Assembly: GCA_015232955.1 (NCBI GenBank)
Contig: JADFYS010000014.1
Coordinates: forward strand, 1-14,931
From: Gammaproteobacteria bacterium
Lineage (GTDB): Bacteria > Pseudomonadota > Gammaproteobacteria > Thiohalomonadales > Thiohalomonadaceae
Length of the DNA: 14,931 nucleotides
Direction of reading: 5' to 3'
Shown: positions 1-6,367 of the stretch, in pieces
How the letters are laid out: the number at the start of each line of letters is the position of its first letter
How positions within the stretch are numbered: the first letter of the stretch is position 1
Translations under genes and position numbers: made by a program
Notes under the pieces: generated by a model
What the model saw: the letters and a program-made list of their open reading frames with translations, nothing else
Database searches by the model: none
Told to the model about the DNA's origin: nothing

Positions 1-302
1 CGTGCCCGCAGGTAGTGTCTGGAGTAGGCGAACGCCACCAGCACTACGCCATAGATCACCAGCTTGGAGACCGCAGCAAGGGGATCCAGGACAAAACTTC
101 CGTTAAAGGTGATCTGGGTCTCGGTCCCGATGAGGCCGAGAGTGAGGACCGCAGTCACCACCAGGGTCGCCTGGGCAAGTAGGTAGGTGATTATCCTCCG
201 CTCATCGCTTACAAAGAGATCGACAATGAGAACCACCGAGATCATGACGAGCATGAAGATCTCGGGAATGGCCGGCGTAAAATCAGGTAGGGTAAAGTTC
301 AT
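1..302 (-). CDS. nuoN: NADH-quinone oxidoreductase subunit N, N-terminal 100 residues only (partial)
   Basis: This is the start of the third antiporter-like, proton-translocating membrane subunit of complex I, and it runs off the left edge. The ATG at 300-302 opens with MNFTLPDFTPAIPEIFMLV, the expected hydrophobic start of NuoN. Translation is open to position 1 and shows three hydrophobic stretches (about residues 11-30, 38-58 and 76-94) separated by a charged DERR turn and a short polar loop. The gene begins 12 nt after the nuoM stop codon, and its Shine-Dalgarno is weak, so translational coupling to nuoM is plausible. About four fifths of the protein lies outside the window, including the channel lysines, so function rests on the N terminus and on operon position. 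Confidence 0.93.
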   Translation of the reverse strand, partial: MNFTLPDFTPAIPEIFMLVMISVVLIVDLFVSDERRIITYLLAQATLVVTAVLTLGLIGTETQITFNGSFVLDPLAAVSKLVIYGVVLVAFAYSRHYLRA

Positions 303-314
303 CAGTCGATCCAG

Positions 315-1835
315 TTAGAGTTTTGAGATCGCAATATGCTGCACCAGGTGATCCACAGTGGCGTGCATCACCTCGAGCAGCGGCGCCGGATAGAGACCGA
401 GGCCGATGACCGCGAAGGCGAGTATCGCCATAAACAGCCCTTCGCGCAACGAGAGATCCTCCATCGTTGCCACCTTGTTTTCGCTCACCGGGCCGTAGAC
501 CACCCGTTTTACCATCCAGAGGGTGTAGGCCGCCCCGAGAACCAAGGTTAAAGCAGCGATAAAGGCGATCCAGAAGTTGGCCTTAAAGGCGCTGAGAATC
601 ACCATAAACTCCCCGACAAAACCTGCCGTCCCCGGGAGCCCGGCATTGGCCATGGCAAAGAGGACCAGCAGCCCGGCAAACTTCGGCATCACATGGACGA
701 CACCACCGTAACTGGCGATCTCGCGTGAGTGGATCCGGTCATACATCACACCGACACAGAGGAACATCGCACCAGAGACAAAGCCGTGGGAGATCATCTG
801 CACCATCGCCCCTTCCATCCCCATCGCCGCCCCCTGAAACGATCCGGTCGATTCAAAGATGGTGAAGGCGATAAAGAAGCCGAGGGTGACAAAGCCCATA
901 TGCGAGATCGAGGAGTAGGCGATGAGCTTCTTCATGTCGGTCTGTACCAGCGCCACAAAGCCGATATAGGCGACCGCGATCAGTGAGAGGGTGATCATCA
1001 GATCATCGAGGGCGTGGCTGGCATCAGGGGTTATCGGCAGCGAGAAGCGGAGAAAACCGTACGCGCCCAACTTAAGCATAATCGCCGCCAGAATAACAGA
1101 TCCCCCGGTGGGCGCCTGGACATGGGCATCGGGTAACCAGGTGTGGACCGGCCACATTGGAACCTTGACCGCGAAGGCGAAGAGAAAGGCGAGAAAGATG
1201 AGGATCTGTGGCGTGAGCGCGATCTTGAACTGATGCAGTTCGAGGATGGAGAAGGTGCCCGACTGGAGATAGAGGTAGATTAGGGCGACCAGCATAAAGA
1301 GGGAGCCGATGAAGGTGTAGAGAAAGAACTTCATCGTCGCATAGATGCGGTTATCTCCTCCCCAGATCCCGATAATGAGAAACATCGGGATGAGCATCGC
1401 CTCCCAGAAGACATAGAAGAGCATCGCATCGAGGGAGGCGAAGACACCGATCATCAACCCCTCCATAATCAGAAACGACGCCATGTACTGTGCCGGCTTC
1501 TCACTAATCACCTTCCACCCGGCAATCACCACAATAACGGTCATAAAGGTGGTGAGGATGATAAGAGGCATCGAGATACCGTCGACGCCAAGATGGTAGT
1601 TGACCCGCACCGCATCGATCCACGGTACAAACTCTTCAAACTGCATCTGCCACTGACTACGGTCAAAGTAGACGAAGAGCGGGAGGGAGATGATAAAGGT
1701 GATCAGAGAGACGAGAAGGGCGATCACTCTCGCTTCAAACCCCCCATTCTCCTTACTTCCGACGAAAAGGACGAGCAGACCCCCGAAGATCGGAATCCAG
1801 ATTGTCAGGCTCAGCAGCGGAGATTCAGCGAACAT
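315..1835 (-). CDS. nuoM: NADH-quinone oxidoreductase subunit M, 506 aa
   Basis: Mrp-antiporter-like subunit of the complex I membrane arm, forming one of the proton half-channel pairs. The 506 aa protein is hydrophobic along its whole length, with about 14 predicted membrane helices, the usual size for NuoM. Family landmarks are visible: E145 in FWEAMLIPMF, K224 in FAVKVPMWPVHTWLPDAH, K255 in AAIMLKLGAYG, the MKKLIAYSSISHMGF segment around 301-315, and E409 in PGTAGFVGEF. These align with the glutamates and lysines required for proton pumping in characterised NuoM proteins. The ATG at 1833-1835 is preceded by AAGGA that overlaps the nuoL stop codon, so the start is secure. No truncation or missing key residue was seen. 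Confidence 0.98.
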   Translation of the reverse strand: MFAESPLLSLTIWIPIFGGLLVLFVGSKENGGFEARVIALLVSLITFIISLPLFVYFDRSQWQMQFEEFVPWIDAVRVNYHLGVDGISMPLIILTTFMTVIVVIAGWKVISEKPAQYMASFLIMEGLMIGVFASLDAMLFYVFWEAMLIPMFLIIGIWGGDNRIYATMKFFLYTFIGSLFMLVALIYLYLQSGTFSILELHQFKIALTPQILIFLAFLFAFAVKVPMWPVHTWLPDAHVQAPTGGSVILAAIMLKLGAYGFLRFSLPITPDASHALDDLMITLSLIAVAYIGFVALVQTDMKKLIAYSSISHMGFVTLGFFIAFTIFESTGSFQGAAMGMEGAMVQMISHGFVSGAMFLCVGVMYDRIHSREIASYGGVVHVMPKFAGLLVLFAMANAGLPGTAGFVGEFMVILSAFKANFWIAFIAALTLVLGAAYTLWMVKRVVYGPVSENKVATMEDLSLREGLFMAILAFAVIGLGLYPAPLLEVMHATVDHLVQHIAISKL

Positions 1836-1843
1836 TCATCCCG

Positions 1844-1848
1844 TCCTT
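1844..1848 (-). promoter_or_regulatory. Shine-Dalgarno of nuoM overlapping the nuoL stop
   Basis: AAGGA on the minus strand lies 8 nt before the nuoM ATG. Its 5' bases are part of the nuoL TAA stop (1847-1849), so ribosomes terminating on nuoL are positioned on the nuoM start signal. Confidence 0.75.
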
Positions 1849-3847
1849 AAAAAAGAAAATAGAGGAAGAGGCCTAGCAGACCGAGGATCATGGCGAAGGC
1901 GTAGTGGTAGAGATAACCGGTCTGAATATGGCGCAGCAGTGACGAGCACCAGCCGACAGTGCGGGCAGAGCCGTTGACTGCCAGGCCATCGATGATCGCC
2001 ATATCCCCCAGTCGCCACAATCCGGTTCCGAGAAGACGACTACCGCCACCGAAAAAGGCAGAGGCGAACTCATCCATGTAGTATTTATTGAGGAGGATGT
2101 TATGGATACGGGAGAAGCGGCTCGCAATCAGCTCCGGGATCCAGGTCTCTCTCATATAGAGGAGATAGGCTGTCGCCACACCCGCCAACGCCAGCCAGAA
2201 CGGGGCTGAAATGGGGGTGTGGAGGAGCATCGAGACCGCATTGTGCCCCTCTTCTGCAAGTGCAGTCAGGACATCATGGTTTGCCGCAACATAGATTGCC
2301 GAGCCAAAAAAGTCACCAAACGCCATACTATCGACCCAGAGAAAACCGATCACCACCGAGGGGATCGCCAACAGCACCAGAGGCAGCGTCACCACCCATG
2401 GTGTCTCGTGGAGATGGGAGCGGCTCTTCTCACTCATCCGCTCTTTGCCGTGAAAGACGAGGAAGTACATCCGAAAACTGTAGAGTGCGGTGATAAAGAC
2501 GCCGAGAAGTACCGCAAAATAGGCAAAACCAGAGCCGGCGACAGTGGAGTGACCGACGGCAACAATGATCGAATCTTTAGAGAAGAAGCCGGCAAAGCCG
2601 GGGGCACCAATAAGGGCGAGAGAGCCGATAAGTGAGGTGATCCAGGTGATCGGCATATATTTGCGTAACCCCCCCATATTGCGCATATCTTGATCATGAT
2701 GCATCGCGATAATCACCGATCCCGCTCCAAGGAAGAGCAGCGCCTTAAAGAAGGCGTGGGTCATAAGGTGGAATATACCCGCGGCGTAGGCGCTGGCACC
2801 AAGGGCGACGGTCATATAACCGAGCTGTGACAGGGTCGAGTAGGCGACCACCCGTTTGATGTCGTTCTGTACCAGTCCGAGAAAGCCCATAAATAGCGCG
2901 GTGATGGCACCAATAATCATCACTGTACTCAGCGCGGTCTCTGACAGTTCAAACAGAGGGGACATCCGTGCCACCATAAAGATACCGGCGGTGACCATGG
3001 TCGCGGCGTGGATAAGGGCAGAGATCGGGGTCGGACCCTCCATCGAGTCGGGGAGCCAGATGTGCAGCGGAAACTGGGCCGACTTGCCCATCGCCCCGAT
3101 AAAGAGAAGAAGACAGATGAGTGTCATCAGACTCCATGGAGAGCCGGGGATCACCTCGACCATAACATCTTTATGCAGCTCTGCATTCTCAAAGACCGTC
3201 ATATAGTCGAGACTGTTAAAGTACATCAGGACCGCGCCGATTCCGAGAAGGAAGCCGAAGTCGCCCACCCGATTGACGAGAAACGCCTTGAGGTTGGCGT
3301 AGACCGCACTCTCACGCACCGACCAGAAGCCGATAAGCAGATAAGAGACCAGACCAACCGCCTCCCAGCCAAAGAAGAGTTGCATAAAGTTGTTGGCCAT
3401 CACCAGCATCAGCATCGAGAAGGTGAAGAGCGAGATGTAGCTAAAAAAGCGCTGGTAGCTGTTACGACCGGCAAGACTCTCTTGGGGCCAGTTCTCTTCG
3501 TCATGCGCCATATAGCCGATGGTGTAGATGTGGACCATGAGAGAGACAAAGGTGACCACCACCATCATCATCACCGTCAAACGGTCGATGAGAAACCCGA
3601 TCTCAAACACAATGCCGTCAGAGACGAGCCAGGTGTAGACACTCTGCTCGATGGTGGCTCCCCCCTCAAAGACGAGGTACTTAAAGAGGATGGCGGAGAG
3701 GATAAAGGAGATCGCTACCCCGGTAATGGTGATGGTGTGCGCCCCTTTCCGCCCCACGGCATCACTCATCAATCCGGCGATGAGCGCACCGATTAGGGGC
3801 GCGAGGACGATGGCAATGGTCACACTGTGAAGATCACTGATAGTCAC
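1847..3847 (-). CDS. nuoL: NADH-quinone oxidoreductase subunit L, 666 aa, GTG start
   Basis: The distal and largest antiporter-like subunit of complex I, which includes the C-terminal lateral helix that runs along the membrane arm. The length of 666 aa is typical, with about 16 membrane helices. Channel residues visible by motif are E162 in FFGWEAVGLVSYLLIGFW, K255 in GAMGKSAQFPLHIWLPDSM, the HAATMVTAG segment (280-288), K331 in NDIKRVVAYSTLSQLGYM, H364 and K368 in LMTHAFFKALLFLGAG, and K424 in GFFSKDSI. The start is GTG at 3845-3847, 3 nt after the nuoK stop. AAAGGGG with a 6-nt spacer precedes it. The ATG three bases upstream is in another frame and closes after five codons. All expected residues are present. 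Confidence 0.98.
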   Translation of the reverse strand: MTISDLHSVTIAIVLAPLIGALIAGLMSDAVGRKGAHTITITGVAISFILSAILFKYLVFEGGATIEQSVYTWLVSDGIVFEIGFLIDRLTVMMMVVVTFVSLMVHIYTIGYMAHDEENWPQESLAGRNSYQRFFSYISLFTFSMLMLVMANNFMQLFFGWEAVGLVSYLLIGFWSVRESAVYANLKAFLVNRVGDFGFLLGIGAVLMYFNSLDYMTVFENAELHKDVMVEVIPGSPWSLMTLICLLLFIGAMGKSAQFPLHIWLPDSMEGPTPISALIHAATMVTAGIFMVARMSPLFELSETALSTVMIIGAITALFMGFLGLVQNDIKRVVAYSTLSQLGYMTVALGASAYAAGIFHLMTHAFFKALLFLGAGSVIIAMHHDQDMRNMGGLRKYMPITWITSLIGSLALIGAPGFAGFFSKDSIIVAVGHSTVAGSGFAYFAVLLGVFITALYSFRMYFLVFHGKERMSEKSRSHLHETPWVVTLPLVLLAIPSVVIGFLWVDSMAFGDFFGSAIYVAANHDVLTALAEEGHNAVSMLLHTPISAPFWLALAGVATAYLLYMRETWIPELIASRFSRIHNILLNKYYMDEFASAFFGGGSRLLGTGLWRLGDMAIIDGLAVNGSARTVGWCSSLLRHIQTGYLYHYAFAMILGLLGLFLYFLF

Positions 3848-3850
3848 GCA

Positions 3851-4156
3851 TCACCCCTTTAGTTGATCAAGATTGGCGACATTAATGGTCTGGCGATTAC
3901 GGAAGAGTACCACCAGCAGCGCCAACCCTATCGCCGCTTCCGCTGCGGCTACGGTAAGAATAAAAAAGACGAAGATCTGCCCCGAGTTGTCCCCAAGATA
4001 GTGGGAGAAGGCGACAAAATTGATATTGACCGCCAGCAGCATCAGTTCGATGCACATCAAGAGCACAATCAGGTTTTTACGATTAATAAAGATCCCCGCC
4101 ATGCTGATACTAAACAGGATGGCAGCCACTATCAGGAAATCTGACAACTCAACCAT
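3851..4156 (-). CDS. nuoK: NADH-quinone oxidoreductase subunit K, 101 aa
   Basis: Small membrane subunit of complex I, a homologue of MrpC and mitochondrial ND4L, that contributes carboxylates to the central proton axis. It has the family-standard length of about 100 aa and three membrane helices (roughly residues 5-22, 29-48 and 61-85). The two buried glutamates characteristic of NuoK are present: E37 in LLMCIELMLLAVN and E73 in TVAAAEAAIGLAL, matching E36 and E72 of the E. coli protein. The ATG shares its first base with the nuoJ TAA stop (TAATG at 4154-4158). A purine-rich GAGGAGAGA Shine-Dalgarno within the end of nuoJ precedes it, so the pair is probably translationally coupled. Confidence 0.98.
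   Translation of the reverse strand: MVELSDFLIVAAILFSISMAGIFINRKNLIVLLMCIELMLLAVNINFVAFSHYLGDNSGQIFVFFILTVAAAEAAIGLALLVVLFRNRQTINVANLDQLKG
3854..3860 (-). promoter_or_regulatory. Shine-Dalgarno that fixes the GTG start of nuoL
   Basis: AAAGGGG inside the last codons of nuoK is followed by TGATGC and then GTG (3845-3847). The 6-nt spacing supports GTG as the nuoL start codon. The overlapping ATG at 3850-3852 leads only to a five-codon reading frame. Confidence 0.75.
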
Positions 4157-4764
4157 TAGCGTCTCTCCTCTGCTTTCATCTCGATCACCTTCAGCCGCTC
4201 ACTCTTGGTCACCGCCACCTGATCCTCTATCCGCTGCGTTACCACATCGGGACGGCGACGGTGGGTAAGGGAGATGGCTGCGACAATGGCGACGAGCAGA
4301 ATGACCGCCGCGATCTCAAATGGGTAGAGGTAGACCGTATAGAGGACACTCCCGAGGTCGCGGGTGTTGCTGTAGTCTGCGGCGTGACGCACTGCGGCAG
4401 GGTAGATCTCAAGCCCGAAGTGGTGGGGGCCGACCACCATCACCATCACCGCCACCATCATCACCGCCACCACGACCGCCAGCGGTAGAATCGAGACAAA
4501 CCCCTCACGCATCTCGGCTATGTCGATGTCGAGCATCATAATGACAAAAAGGAAGAGGACCATCACCGCCCCGACATAGACCAGCACCAGGGTGATCGCC
4601 AGAAACTCCGCCTCGAGCAGGATCCAGAGCGCAGAGGTGGTAAAAAAGGTGAGGACAAGATAGAGCGCAGCGTGAATCGGATTGCGCACCGTCACCACCC
4701 GCACCGCGGAGAGGATGATAATCGCCGCAAAGAGGTAGAAGAGTAGCTGTTCAAATGAGATCAT
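4156..4764 (-). CDS. nuoJ: NADH-quinone oxidoreductase subunit J, 202 aa
   Basis: Membrane subunit of complex I (ND6 homologue) between the quinone module and the pumping arm. The 202 aa protein has about five membrane helices. The conserved third helix with its pi-bulge reads LVYVGAVMVLFLFVIMMLDID (about residues 61-81), the diagnostic NuoJ segment, with Y63 at the position of E. coli Y59. The fourth helix (about 92-111) is built from an in-frame repeat of V, A and M codons, described separately. The C-terminal tail after THRRRPD is charged and predicted cytoplasmic. The ATG at 4762-4764 is 27 nt after the nuoI stop, the longest gap in the operon. Its Shine-Dalgarno (CAGGTA) is weak. Confidence 0.97.
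   Translation of the reverse strand: MISFEQLLFYLFAAIIILSAVRVVTVRNPIHAALYLVLTFFTTSALWILLEAEFLAITLVLVYVGAVMVLFLFVIMMLDIDIAEMREGFVSILPLAVVVAVMMVAVMVMVVGPHHFGLEIYPAAVRHAADYSNTRDLGSVLYTVYLYPFEIAAVILLVAIVAAISLTHRRRPDVVTQRIEDQVAVTKSERLKVIEMKAEERR
4441..4472. repeat. In-frame 15-bp-period repeat inside nuoJ helix 4
   Basis: The plus strand contains CATCACCGCCACCA at 4444-4457 and again at 4459-4472, a perfect 14-bp direct repeat with a 15-bp period. On the coding strand this gives the consecutive pentapeptides VAVMM and VAVMV (NuoJ residues 99-108) in a membrane helix. It is low-complexity coding sequence and is not evidence of a mobile element. Confidence 0.8.
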
Positions 4765-4787
4765 GGTGGTTACCTGTTTGCTCCTCG

Positions 4788-4798
4788 CCGATTATCGG
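4788..4798. repeat. 11-bp palindrome over the nuoI stop codon
   Basis: CCGATTATCGG is a perfect 5-bp inverted repeat with a single central base. It covers the nuoI TAA stop (4792-4794) at the edge of the largest intergenic gap in the operon. As RNA it could form only a four-pair, three-loop hairpin, and no U-tract follows, so it is not a convincing terminator. Confidence 0.45.
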
Positions 4799-5280
4799 TA
4801 GCGTGCATCGGCAGCACGGTCGGCTGCAATCTGCGCCTCGTGGGCATCGCCCACAGCCAGAAGCCGCTCTTTGGTCATGAGCAGATCCTCTCGCGATTCA
4901 CCGTGGTACTCGTAGACTCTGGTCTCAACAATGGCATCCACCGGACACGCCTCTTCGCAGAAGCCGCAGAAGATACATTTGGTGAGGTCGATGTCATAGC
5001 GGGTTGTCCTGCGACTCCCGTCCTTACGCTGCTCCGATTCGATGGTGATCGCCAGCGCCGGGCAGGCGACCTCACACAGTTTGCAGGCGATACAGCGCTC
5101 TTCGCCATTGGCGTAGCGGCGTTGCGCATGAAGACCGCGGAATCGGGGGGAGATTGGTGCCCGCTCATCGGGATACTGCACCGTAAATTTGCGTTTAAAG
5201 AAGTAGCGGCCAGTGACCCCCATCCCCCCCAACAGTTCGCTCAGGGTTAGGCTTTTCAGAATCTGTAGCATCTTACCCAT
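4792..5280 (-). CDS. nuoI: NADH-quinone oxidoreductase subunit I, 162 aa, 8Fe ferredoxin subunit
   Basis: Ferredoxin-like peripheral subunit that carries clusters N6a and N6b and passes electrons from NuoG toward NuoB. Two complete CX2CX2CX3C motifs are visible: C63, C66, C69, C73 (CIACKLCEVAC) and C102, C105, C108, C112 (CIFCGFCEEAC). The second is followed by PVDAIVE, as expected for this family. The N-terminal helix region (about 1-45), with GVTGRYFFKRKFTVQYP, matches NuoI. The frame is open back to an ATG at 5313. I chose the ATG at 5278-5280 because it gives the usual 162-residue protein, forms a TAATG junction with the nuoH stop, and the extra 11 residues (MVCHQHRGDGI) do not look like the family. 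The Shine-Dalgarno is poor, which suggests coupling to nuoH. Confidence 0.96.
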   Translation of the reverse strand: MGKMLQILKSLTLSELLGGMGVTGRYFFKRKFTVQYPDERAPISPRFRGLHAQRRYANGEERCIACKLCEVACPALAITIESEQRKDGSRRTTRYDIDLTKCIFCGFCEEACPVDAIVETRVYEYHGESREDLLMTKERLLAVGDAHEAQIAADRAADARYR

Positions 5281-6365
5281 TATCCCGTCACCCCGGTGTT
5301 GGTGGCAAACCACGGTCCAATTTCAGCCACAATGGCGATCCCCACCACCGCAATCCAGACGATGGTGATGGGTATAAAGACCTTCCAGCCGAGACGCATA
5401 ATCTGATCGTAGCGGTAGCGGGGGAAGGAGGCGCGAAACCAGAGGTAGAGCACCATAAAGATCGAGGTCTTGGCAAAGAGCCAGAGGATGCTCGGGGCCG
5501 CGAGGAAGGTGCCGGAGAGAAAGCCGATCCCCTCAAACGGTGAGAGCCAGCCGCCGAGGAACATCAGAGCGGCGAGCATCGCCACCAGAATCATATTGGC
5601 GTACTCGGCAAGGAAGAAGACGGCAAAGGCCATCCCGGAGTAGTCGACATGGAATCCGGCGACAATCTCCGACTCCCCTTCGGCGACATCAAACGGCGCA
5701 CGGTTGGTCTCGGCGACGCCAGAGATAAAGTAGACCAGAAAGAGCGGCAGAAGCGGCAGCCAGAACCAGTGGACGACTCCCCCCTGCTGTGCGGTGACAA
5801 TATCACCGAGATTGATGCTGCCTGCAGCCATGAGCACCCCGACCAGGGCGAAGCCCATCGCAATCTCGTAAGAGACGATCTGCGCCGCTGAGCGCATCGC
5901 CCCGAGCAGGGCGTATTTGGAGTTGGAGGCCCAGCCGGCGATGATGACCCCATAAACTCCGACAGAGGTGAGCGCGAGGACATAGAGCAGGCTGGCGTCA
6001 ACATCGGCCAACACCATCTCCGCCTCAAACGGAATCACTGCCCACGCTGCCAGTGCCGGCGCCATCGAGATGATTGGCGCTATCAAGAAGAGCGGCTTAT
6101 CGGCGCCACTGGGGATGACGATCTCTTTAAACATCAGCTTCGCCGCGTCGGCGATCGGCTGGAGCAGACCGCGCGGGCCGACGCGGTTGGGTCCGATACG
6201 GACATGCATATAGGCGATCACCTTCCGCTCGAGGAGGGTGAAGTAGGCGACGACACCGAGAAGCGGCAGCAGAATGACCACGATCTTGAGGAGGATGATA
6301 ATCACACTCTGCATCCAGAGCGGAAAGCCGATAAAGGTCAACAGGGACTCGATCATCTCTACCAT
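5280..6365 (-). CDS. nuoH: NADH-quinone oxidoreductase subunit H, 361 aa
   Basis: Membrane anchor subunit (ND1 homologue) that forms the quinone channel and the first part of the proton path. The protein is hydrophobic, with about eight to nine membrane helices. The signature LLERKVIAYMHVRIGPNRVG (about residues 44-63) is followed by GPRGLLQPIADAAKLMFKE. The second signature, AETNRAPFDVAEGESEIVAG (218-237), supplies the acidic loop near the quinone site. The ATG at 6363-6365 lies 2 nt after the nuoG stop and has GGAG with a 7-nt spacer. A second ATG three codons later is possible, but its spacing is poorer. The stop overlaps the nuoI ATG by one base. No anomalies were seen. Confidence 0.98.
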   Translation of the reverse strand: MVEMIESLLTFIGFPLWMQSVIIILLKIVVILLPLLGVVAYFTLLERKVIAYMHVRIGPNRVGPRGLLQPIADAAKLMFKEIVIPSGADKPLFLIAPIISMAPALAAWAVIPFEAEMVLADVDASLLYVLALTSVGVYGVIIAGWASNSKYALLGAMRSAAQIVSYEIAMGFALVGVLMAAGSINLGDIVTAQQGGVVHWFWLPLLPLFLVYFISGVAETNRAPFDVAEGESEIVAGFHVDYSGMAFAVFFLAEYANMILVAMLAALMFLGGWLSPFEGIGFLSGTFLAAPSILWLFAKTSIFMVLYLWFRASFPRYRYDQIMRLGWKVFIPITIVWIAVVGIAIVAEIGPWFATNTGVTG

Positions 6366-6367
6366 CT

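Noticed and set aside
3008..3796. A 262-codon plus-strand open frame with histidine runs inside nuoL
   Set aside because: It is exactly antisense to nuoL. The histidine runs are the complement of Met/Val codons in a membrane helix, the sequence is charged low-complexity, and no Shine-Dalgarno or family resemblance is seen.
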